From the NCBI GenBank assembly GCA_018715225.1, contig DVMB01000068.1, forward strand, positions 1 to 7,525: a DNA stretch of 7,525 bases. The letters run 5' to 3'. The DNA is from Candidatus Onthoplasma faecigallinarum (lineage in GTDB: Bacteria > Bacillota > Clostridia > Christensenellales > UBA1242). Made by a program: the position numbers and the translations under genes. Shown here piece after piece: positions 1 through 5,453 of this stretch. Every line of letters starts with the position of its first letter. Position 1 is the stretch's first letter. The notes under the pieces are model-generated. The model worked only from the letters and a program-made list of their open reading frames with translations. It was not told the DNA's origin and did not search any database.

Positions 1-452
1 ATGATGAAGAAGAGGATGACGAGGACGAAGATCATCATGAACACGATCACAAACACCATCACCACCATCATCATGAAGGCGGAGAGACCGAAGAATATGG
101 CATAGGCACATTTGTATACTTCCGTAGAAAACCTTTCGATAGATTAAAATTTGAAGATTGGACACAGAAAGATTATGGCAAACAGATAATAAGGACAAAA
201 GGATTAGTATATTTTAGCGACAACAACCGCATGTCCTATATCTATGAGCAAGCGGGCAAACAAAAAGTGCTCACAGAGAATGGTCCATGGTATGCCACTC
301 TCCCTAGATATCAAATTGAACAACTACTTCTAAATGATGAAAAATTTAGAAAAGATTGGGACAACACTTACGGCGACCGCATGATAAAATTGGTATTCAT
401 TGGTCAACACATAGACAAGAAAAAGATCAGTGAAGAATTGGATAAAGTTTAA
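1..452 (+). CDS. COG0523/CobW-family GTP-binding metallochaperone, C-terminal part (5' truncated)
   Basis: The reading frame is open from the window edge (first whole codon at 3) to TAA at 450-452, so the GTPase domain and the start lie outside. About 149 residues are visible. A run of Asp/Glu is followed by 11 His within 14 codons (33-74). This is the metal-binding linker typical of COG0523 proteins between the G domain and the CobW C-terminal domain. From about 99 the sequence matches that C-terminal domain: GIGTFVYFRRKPF at its start, a KGLVYF strand, GPWYATLP, and the terminal signature GDRMIKLVFIGQHID. Members are GTP-dependent cytosolic chaperones that deliver zinc, cobalt or other metals to client proteins. 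The His-rich linker suits zinc or nickel/cobalt, but the metal cannot be told from this fragment. The CxCC motif and Walker motifs cannot be checked here. A strong hairpin follows 43 bp after the stop. An internal ATG at 231 is only an internal Met. Confidence 0.88.
   Translation, partial: DEEEDDEDEDHHEHDHKHHHHHHHEGGETEEYGIGTFVYFRRKPFDRLKFEDWTQKDYGKQIIRTKGLVYFSDNNRMSYIYEQAGKQKVLTENGPWYATLPRYQIEQLLLNDEKFRKDWDNTYGDRMIKLVFIGQHIDKKKISEELDKV
3..77 (+). other. Acidic and His-rich metal-binding linker of the CobW-family protein
   Basis: Codons 3-32 encode only Asp and Glu (ten in a row). Codons 33-74 encode 11 His with two Glu/Asp interruptions and one Lys, ending in seven consecutive His. The DNA is correspondingly a low-complexity CAT/CAC and GAA/GAT/GAC tract, prone to slippage. 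Such tails bind divalent metals in COG0523 GTPases and in Ni chaperones such as HypB. Placed just before the CobW C-terminal domain, it is probably a surface loop that stores or transfers metal. Confidence 0.85.
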
Positions 453-495
453 TAACTAAAAAATACAACTATCAACTTCTAAATATTATTTGAAC

Positions 496-532
496 AAAAA
501 ATAATTCTATCTCAAAAATAGAATTATTTTTT
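496..532. terminator. Bidirectional rho-independent terminator between convergent genes
   Basis: An 11-bp perfect stem (AATAATTCTAT at 500-510 with ATAGAATTATT at 518-528) surrounds a 7-nt loop. An A-tract on the left (496-499) pairs with a T-tract on the right (529-532), extending the stem to 15 bp. The same structure ends in a U-run when read from either strand. It can therefore end the CobW-family transcript (43 bp past its stop) and the convergent minus-strand gene (about 90 bp past its stop). The stem is AT-rich, as expected in this genome. Confidence 0.85.
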
Positions 533-544
533 CACTTAAAACAC

Positions 545-624
545 TTAAAATATTTAATTTTTTAATATTTTTAAAATTTTTTAATTAAAACTTCCCAAAA
601 TAAAAATGTTAAAATTTTAATTAA
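545..624. repeat. A/T-only tract with inverted repeats at the 3' end of the minus-strand gene
   Basis: Positions 545-590 contain no G or C for 46 bases. Within it AAAATATT (547-554) faces AATATTTT, an 8-bp inverted repeat. A second perfect 10-bp inverted repeat, TTAATTAAAA (581-590) and TTTTAATTAA (615-624), straddles the stop codon of the minus-strand gene. Neither has a proper U-run on the exit side, so neither is a convincing terminator. They may be simple consequences of composition, or may form a 3' end structure that protects the mRNA. Confidence 0.5.
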
Positions 625-1361
625 TCAATATTTGAAATCGTAACAAACGGGAACTCTTCTTCATCAAACGAGGAAAAATCTCCAAAATCTATACTATCGT
701 CAAAACTAGAATATTCAGCAGGTTTTTCCTTCGCAAACAGAGCTAGCAATTTTTTAATACCTGCCCTATGATTTGCATTTTTGATTTTTGTGTCATTACG
801 CATAATTTTGTATTCACGTAATTTTCTTCTATCATTACCATCAAAATGATATTTAGGCATGTCAAATTCTTCAGTCAACCTATTTTCAAATTTCTTTTTG
901 AATTCCAAATCTGCCAAAATCTTTTCGTTTTCTTTTTGAAAACCGAACTCAGTCACGAACCAATCGATACTTTCGATCGTGTACACATTTTTGTTCAAAT
1001 AGATCGCTTTTAAAAATTGTAATCTAAATTTTTTGTCTCTTTTCAAGTTCTTGTTGACATAAATATAAAAATAATTTTTACACTCTTTTGGGTCAGGAGA
1101 CATGGAAGCACATTCCAAAATAAATTCCCTATCATTCATCAATCTAGTAAAGTTTTGAAATGACGAATGATTAAGTTGCCCGATGATCAGGTATCCAAAT
1201 TCTCTACACTCACGCCCGCAAGGTTTTATTACCCTACCAGCTTTTACCTTCTTTTCAAACTTTTCCTCTCCACCATTCATGATGAAAGATTCATACCTCT
1301 GTTGTTGCTCTTCATCTTTTGAAGGAACTTTTCCTTCTGCCACTTTAGTTAACAAACTCAT
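621..1361 (-). CDS. Uncharacterised 246-residue cytosolic protein with four cysteines and an acidic aromatic tail
   Basis: I do not recognise this protein with confidence. The start is taken at ATG 1361-1359 because AGGTGG (1372-1367) sits 5 nt before it. The in-frame GTG at 1370 lies inside that ribosome binding site. There is no signal peptide or membrane segment. The N-terminus (1-45) is charged and probably helical. Four Cys (48, 52, 84, 94) include a C-x3-C pair. A central part (70-165) is Phe-, Lys- and Asp-rich, with a D-x-x-F pattern near residues 77, 109 and 151 that suggests degenerate helical repeats, perhaps like DUF4116 (weak inference). A basic segment (about 175-215) precedes an acidic tail in which SSFDD (218) and SSFDE (230) repeat. 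It stands alone on the minus strand, convergent with the CobW-family gene and divergent from pth, with its own strong promoter. Normal amino-acid composition, a good start site and a good promoter argue that it is real and expressed. Confidence 0.8.
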   Translation of the reverse strand: MSLLTKVAEGKVPSKDEEQQQRYESFIMNGGEEKFEKKVKAGRVIKPCGRECREFGYLIIGQLNHSSFQNFTRLMNDREFILECASMSPDPKECKNYFYIYVNKNLKRDKKFRLQFLKAIYLNKNVYTIESIDWFVTEFGFQKENEKILADLEFKKKFENRLTEEFDMPKYHFDGNDRRKLREYKIMRNDTKIKNANHRAGIKKLLALFAKEKPAEYSSFDDSIDFGDFSSFDEEEFPFVTISNID

Positions 1362-1366
1362 TGTAC

Positions 1367-1372
1367 CCACCT
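1367..1372 (-). promoter_or_regulatory. Ribosome binding site of the minus-strand unknown gene
   Basis: AGGTGG read on the minus strand ends 5 nt before the ATG at 1361. This fixes the start there rather than at the GTG at 1370, which overlaps the site itself. Confidence 0.75.
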
Positions 1373-1380
1373 TTTATTTC

Positions 1381-1409
1381 ATCATACCACCCGAACTCTA
1401 CCTTGTCAA
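1381..1409 (-). promoter_or_regulatory. Near-consensus sigma-A promoter of the minus-strand unknown gene
   Basis: On the minus strand a perfect -35 TTGACA (1409-1404) is followed by a 17-nt spacer and a -10 TATGAT (1386-1381, 5 of 6 matches). Transcription should start near 1374, almost at the ribosome binding site, giving a leader of roughly 10-15 nt. That leaves no room for a riboswitch or attenuator. Control, if any, must act at the promoter or within the coding region. Confidence 0.85.
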
Positions 1410-1462
1410 TACTAAAGTTAGACAAAAAATCTATATAAATAAATTTTTCGTATAGCCATATG

Positions 1463-1487
1463 TTGAAAATATATTGTAAATTTTCAA
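1463..1487. promoter_or_regulatory. 25-bp dyad overlapping the -35 of pth; possible operator
   Basis: TTGAAAAT (1463-1470) and ATTTTCAA (1480-1487) are perfect inverted repeats around a 9-nt centre. Two further symmetric pairs in the centre make 10 of 12 pairs match. The dyad covers the likely -35 of pth (1474-1479) and lies between the two divergent promoters, the usual place for a repressor site. In so AT-rich a region chance is a real alternative. Confidence 0.4.
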
Positions 1488-1501
1488 AGTTATGATATAA
1501 T
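1474..1501 (+). promoter_or_regulatory. Promoter of the pth-mfd unit, very close to the start codon
   Basis: A perfect -10 TATAAT (1496-1501) has TTGTAA (1474-1479) 16 nt upstream as a -35 (4 of 6 matches). An overlapping TATGAT (1491-1496) is an alternative -10. The -10 ends only 7 nt before the pth ATG, so transcription would start at or within a few bases of the start codon. Confidence 0.6.
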
Positions 1502-1508
1502 AAGCATT

Positions 1509-2039
1509 ATGAAAATAATCGTTGGTTTAGGTAACCCTGAGGGGAAATATAATAACACTTATCACAATGTTGGATTCAGCGTTGTAGATCTTTTTGCTAA
1601 ACAAAATGACCTAAAATTTTCCCAGCAAAAATGTAGAGCGTTGCTCGCAAAAGGAGAAGATTTTATACTCGCAAAACCGCAGACCTATATGAATCTAAGT
1701 GGCGACAGCGTATATGAATTGAAAAAATATTTCAAAGTCCCTCTAGAAAATATACTGATTGTGTTGGACGATATAGATATGCCGAAAGGAAAAATTAGAT
1801 TTAGACAGTTCGGTTCGGCAGGCACGCACAATGGTCTAAGGGACATTGTCAACAAAGTGGGTATCACTCCTCGTTTGAGAATTGGTATAGGTAGAGATAC
1901 GACTATGGACCTAGCCGACTATGTCCTATCAAATATTGACGAAAAATCGAAACAGACATTGAACGAAACCTATCTAGTAGCATGCGATTTAATCAAAAAA
2001 TTTATCAATGGAGAACTATGTCAAGATACGACGATCTAG
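1509..2039 (+). CDS. pth: Peptidyl-tRNA hydrolase
   Basis: Pth cleaves the ester bond of peptidyl-tRNA released from stalled ribosomes, returning free tRNA in the cytosol. The 176-residue product opens with the family hallmark MKIIVGLGNP and shows YHNVGF, KPQTYMNLSG, LDDIDMP and GTHNGLRDI. The residues equivalent to the E. coli active site are all present: N9, H19, M61-N62, D87 and N108. Thr106 replaces the usual Gly in the G-G-HNGL loop. It is about 10-20 residues shorter than typical bacterial Pth, the loss being at the C-terminus. The start at 1509 is fixed by the conserved N-terminus, yet no Shine-Dalgarno sequence precedes it and a TATAAT ends 7 nt upstream, so the mRNA may be leaderless. 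Its 3' end overlaps mfd by 22 bp, indicating one transcript and coupled translation. Confidence 0.97.
   Translation: MKIIVGLGNPEGKYNNTYHNVGFSVVDLFAKQNDLKFSQQKCRALLAKGEDFILAKPQTYMNLSGDSVYELKKYFKVPLENILIVLDDIDMPKGKIRFRQFGSAGTHNGLRDIVNKVGITPRLRIGIGRDTTMDLADYVLSNIDEKSKQTLNETYLVACDLIKKFINGELCQDTTI
2010..2014 (+). promoter_or_regulatory. Ribosome binding site of mfd, inside pth
   Basis: GGAGA ends 3 nt before the ATG at 2018, within the last codons of pth. It supports 2018 over the upstream in-frame ATG at 1982, which has no such site. The spacing is slightly short. Confidence 0.6.
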
Positions 2040-5000
2040 CAGATAACTTAAACAAATCAACCATCCTATGTAGCAATTTGGGATTCGGGGAACAGGGTGC
2101 AATTCTATCTAAAATGCAGTCTGGTATTTTTGTATGCCCAGATCTAAATAGTGCACACAACATGAAAAACCAACTGGACGCACTGAACAAGGATAATGTT
2201 TTAATAGATGATTTTGACAAACCTTTTACCCTTTCAAAATATTCGAGCCATGACAACAAATATGACATTATCAAAGCCTTGTATTATCTAACCACATCTA
2301 AACCAATAATAATCACAACCCCTAGAATTTTTTTTGCTTTCATGCCTGACTTAGAGACTTTTTCATCCATGATTATAAATTTCGACAAAGATAAAGAATA
2401 CGACATTCAGGAGATTGAAAAACAACTGATCAAAATAGGATATGAAAAAGTAGAATCCGTTACCAACAAGGGCGAATTTTCTCGCCGTGGAGACATAATA
2501 GACATATTCAATATCATAGACGACAATCCCACACGGCTAGATTTTTTTGATGTAAAAATTGAAAATATATACGAGTTTGATTACCTCTCTTTTGAAAAAA
2601 CAAAAACAATAAATGAAAAAAACATTTTGCCCACTAAACTTTTATTTTTAGAAAATGAGGAAAAAAATCAAATTTTAAATAAAATTAATGATTTAAAAAT
2701 AAAAAATAATTTATTTTATGATATTTATTCATACATTGAACACGATAATGAAATTCCGTTAGAATTTTTGTATCCTTTTTCATCCAAAATAGTTACAGTT
2801 TTTGATTTTAATATTCCAATAATTATTTCTGGATATCTACAAGTGGAAAATTCAATAAAAAAATATTATGATGATTATTTAGAAAAAATTTATGATATTT
2901 TTAAAGATGAAAATATTATAAAAACTTATAAAAATAATAAAAAAATATTAAATATTGATGAAATTTATTCAAAATTTAATAAAAAATTAATATTTTTTGA
3001 TAATTTTGATTTAAGCAATACCGATTTAAAAAATTCATTTAATAAAGATGAACTTGTCAATATAGATTTTAAGACTAAAACATTCCCATCTTTTTTAAAA
3101 AATCTATTGGCGATAAAAACCGAATTTAAAAACTACACCAAAAAGCAAATTTATCTATGCTTGTCCAGCATCGAGACTCAAAAGGCTATACAGAAGATTT
3201 TCAACGAAAACAACATCGGCTATAGCCTAAACAAAAATGAGTCGGGTATAATATTGACCACACTATCCATTCCTTATAACATTTGCTTTGAAGATGAAGA
3301 AAAATTTTACATAGGGTCTACAAACTTTGCTCACAAAAAAGAATTTTCAAAGGACACAACTCAAACTATAAAGTACTTGCCAAAGGCTGGCGAGTATGTC
3401 ATACATTCCACTCACGGACTAGGTAAATGCGAAGGTACGACCACGCTAAATGTAGGCGGAGTTGACAAAGAATTTTTCAAAATTATCTATAGAGGCGGAG
3501 ATGTCCTTTACGTCCCATATGAAAACGCAGATTGCTTATCTCTTTACATGGCTGAAGGAGACAATGTCAATCTCAACAAATTGGGCGGAAAAGAATTTTA
3601 TCAACAAAAGTTAAAGGCCATTAAATCAATTGAGGACATGAGCAAGGAACTTTTGGAATTGTACGCAAAACGAAAGGCGACAAAAGGTTTCAAATATAGT
3701 GAGGACGATTATCTATACACCGAATTTGAAAATGCTTTTGAATACACAGAGACGATAGACCAACTGCAAGCCATAGAAGACGTAAAGGAAGATATGATTT
3801 CAGGTAAAGTCATGGACAGGCTCATCTGTGGAGATGTTGGGTTTGGAAAAACTGAAGTGGCTATGCGAGCCATGTTCAAAGCCGTAGAGGACGGAAAACA
3901 AGTAGCAATCCTCGCCCCTACCACCATTTTGAGTCTACAACATTTTATGACCGCACAAAAAAGGACGAAAGATTTTGGCGTGAATGTGGAGATGCTGAAC
4001 CGCTTCCGTTCTGCAAAAGAGCAAAAAGCGATATTAGAAGATCTAGAGTCTGGGAAAATCAACGTAATATGTGGCACTCATAGGTTGCTCTCAAAAGATG
4101 TAAAATTTCACGACCTAGGACTGCTGATTCTGGACGAAGAACAGCGTTTTGGCGTCAAAGCAAAAGAACAAATCAAAAAAATCAAAACGAATGTCGACGT
4201 ACTGACCCTATCCGCCACCCCTATTCCACGTACCTTGAGCATGACACTGATGAACATACGTGATATCAGCATCATAAACACACCTCCAGTAGATAGATTG
4301 CCGATAAAGACATACGTAATAGGCTACAATGAAGAAATTATATTGAATGTTATAAACGACGAACTAAAACGAGACGGACAGGTGCTGATTGTGTATAACA
4401 ATATTGAAAAACTTGACACTCTAGCCAACAACCTAGAGAAAAAACTAAACAATCCAAATGCCCACTTTGATATAGCCCATGGACAGATGAGCGAAATCGC
4501 TCTCGAAAATGCCATCAAACGCCTATATGATAGAAAGACTAATGTTTTCGTATCTACCACATTGATTGAAAATGGTATAGATCTACCTAAAGCCAACACT
4601 TTGATCGTCATAGATAGTGACCGCCTGGGGTTGAGTCAAATGTATCAACTTCGTGGACGTGTAGGCAGAAATAACGAGCAGGCATACGCCTACTTTACAT
4701 ATCCAAAAGATAAACCTCTCACAGAAGAGGCGTCCAACCGTTTGCAGGCGATCGCAGAAAACACTGACCTAGGCAGTGGGTTCAAAATAGCCATGCGTGA
4801 TCTACAGATACGTGGAGCTGGCGAACTATTGGGAAAAGTCCAACATGGTCATATGGTAAAAATAGGCTATGACATGTATACTAAATTGTTGAACGACACA
4901 TTAAAACGATTAAAAGGCGAAAAAGTAGATACCGTTAGAGAAATAAAGATAGATATTGCAATAACATCAAAAATACCTTATTCGTTTATAGAAGACGAGG

Positions 5001-5362
5001 CAGAACGTCTAAAAATTATTGCTAAGATTTCGAACATAACAAACAGGGACAATGCACGAAAGATAATAAACGAACTCCTGATAGAATATGGAAAATTACC
5101 AAAAGAGATCTATACTCTAGCAAATATCACCCTAATGAAATCATTGGCACAAAAACAAAAGGTAAAACAAATCAAAATCAACAAAAATCAAATGTCTATA
5201 ATATATTATGACAACATTTCAATAAGCGAATTGATAAACAAGGTCAATAAGTTCAAAAAATTCAAATTTGAAAACACCACATTGCCTACAATTTCGCTTT
5301 CGCCTAACGAGTTTAGCGTTCAAACTGCGATGACATATTGTCTTGAATTCTTTAATAGTTAA
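2018..5362 (+). CDS. mfd: Transcription-repair coupling factor (Mfd)
   Basis: Mfd is a DNA translocase that pushes stalled RNA polymerase off DNA and recruits UvrA for nucleotide excision repair. The product is 1114 residues, slightly short of the usual 1150-1180, mainly at the N-terminus. In order: a UvrB-like N-terminal module with GYEKVESV (141) and GEFSRRGDIIDIF (152); a divergent D1b/D3 region (about 190-346); the CarD-like RNA polymerase interaction domain (about 452-545, starting near AGEYVIH at 457); helicase motor domains with Walker A GDVGFGKT (605-612), Walker B DEEQRF (706-711), LSATPIPRT (731) and QLRGRVGR (877-884); the TRG translocation motif from GSGFKIAMRDL (919) through RGAGELLG; and a C-terminal D7 domain that masks the UvrA site. 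All motor motifs are intact, so it should be active. The start at 2018 has GGAGA upstream and overlaps pth by 22 bp. Part of the gene (2585-3060) is far more AT-rich than the rest. Confidence 0.97.
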   Translation: MSRYDDLADNLNKSTILCSNLGFGEQGAILSKMQSGIFVCPDLNSAHNMKNQLDALNKDNVLIDDFDKPFTLSKYSSHDNKYDIIKALYYLTTSKPIIITTPRIFFAFMPDLETFSSMIINFDKDKEYDIQEIEKQLIKIGYEKVESVTNKGEFSRRGDIIDIFNIIDDNPTRLDFFDVKIENIYEFDYLSFEKTKTINEKNILPTKLLFLENEEKNQILNKINDLKIKNNLFYDIYSYIEHDNEIPLEFLYPFSSKIVTVFDFNIPIIISGYLQVENSIKKYYDDYLEKIYDIFKDENIIKTYKNNKKILNIDEIYSKFNKKLIFFDNFDLSNTDLKNSFNKDELVNIDFKTKTFPSFLKNLLAIKTEFKNYTKKQIYLCLSSIETQKAIQKIFNENNIGYSLNKNESGIILTTLSIPYNICFEDEEKFYIGSTNFAHKKEFSKDTTQTIKYLPKAGEYVIHSTHGLGKCEGTTTLNVGGVDKEFFKIIYRGGDVLYVPYENADCLSLYMAEGDNVNLNKLGGKEFYQQKLKAIKSIEDMSKELLELYAKRKATKGFKYSEDDYLYTEFENAFEYTETIDQLQAIEDVKEDMISGKVMDRLICGDVGFGKTEVAMRAMFKAVEDGKQVAILAPTTILSLQHFMTAQKRTKDFGVNVEMLNRFRSAKEQKAILEDLESGKINVICGTHRLLSKDVKFHDLGLLILDEEQRFGVKAKEQIKKIKTNVDVLTLSATPIPRTLSMTLMNIRDISIINTPPVDRLPIKTYVIGYNEEIILNVINDELKRDGQVLIVYNNIEKLDTLANNLEKKLNNPNAHFDIAHGQMSEIALENAIKRLYDRKTNVFVSTTLIENGIDLPKANTLIVIDSDRLGLSQMYQLRGRVGRNNEQAYAYFTYPKDKPLTEEASNRLQAIAENTDLGSGFKIAMRDLQIRGAGELLGKVQHGHMVKIGYDMYTKLLNDTLKRLKGEKVDTVREIKIDIAITSKIPYSFIEDEAERLKIIAKISNITNRDNARKIINELLIEYGKLPKEIYTLANITLMKSLAQKQKVKQIKINKNQMSIIYYDNISISELINKVNKFKKFKFENTTLPTISLSPNEFSVQTAMTYCLEFFNS
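2585..3060 (+). other. Extremely AT-rich island within mfd
   Basis: Counted by eye, 2641-3060 has about 62 G/C in 420 bases (near 15%), and 2881-3000 has only 9 in 120. Sampled lines elsewhere in mfd are 33% (2101-2160), 42% (2041-2100) and 52% (4201-4260). In the island Asn, Asp, Phe and Leu are almost all AAT, GAT, TTT and TTA, while the flanks often use AAC, GAC and CTA. The protein here is rich in Asn, Lys, Ile, Phe and Tyr. The frame stays open, so this is a composition change and not a break. It covers the D1b/D3 region, the least conserved part of Mfd. Confidence 0.85.
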
Positions 5363-5390
5363 AGAAATATATAAACGCCAAAAAAATTTC

Positions 5391-5419
5391 TTGCTTTTTA
5401 TTATAATTTATATTATAAT
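5391..5419 (+). promoter_or_regulatory. Promoter of the PrsA-like lipoprotein gene
   Basis: A perfect -10 TATAAT (5414-5419) has TTGCTT (5391-5396) 17 nt upstream; the -35 keeps only the TTG core. The predicted transcript starts near 5426, leaving a leader of about 27 nt. A second TATAAT at 5402-5407 lacks a good -35. Read-through from mfd is also possible because no strong terminator separates the genes. Confidence 0.6.
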
Positions 5420-5443
5420 AGTCAATGATTATTTATAAACTTC

Positions 5444-5447
5444 GGAG
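5444..5447 (+). promoter_or_regulatory. Ribosome binding site for a GTG start
   Basis: GGAG lies 6 nt before the GTG at 5454. The ATG at 5452-5454 overlaps this codon in another frame and is followed at once by TGA, so it cannot be the start. The GTG begins a normal lipoprotein signal peptide. Confidence 0.75.
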
Positions 5448-5453
5448 TTAAAT

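Noticed and set aside
1..103. Plus-strand frame-1 reading from ATG at position 1
   Set aside because: It is a shadow of the acidic/His repeat in the real frame; the peptide is low complexity and the true frame matches the CobW C-terminal domain.
232..240. ATG at 231 as a separate gene start
   Set aside because: No ribosome binding site precedes it and the frame is continuous with the CobW C-terminal domain from the window edge.
1183..1455. 90-residue plus-strand ORF
   Set aside because: It lies antisense over the start and promoter of the unknown minus-strand gene, with no ribosome binding site and no recognisable family.
3709..4077. 122-residue minus-strand ORF inside mfd
   Set aside because: It is antisense to the conserved motor domain of mfd, including Walker A; its Ser/Phe-rich composition is typical of antisense shadows.
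5362..5400. Possible terminator between mfd and the lipoprotein gene (AAGAAAT facing ATTTCTT)
   Set aside because: The stem is only 7 bp of A/T-rich pairs with a 17-nt loop, and it overlaps the predicted -35; too weak to call.
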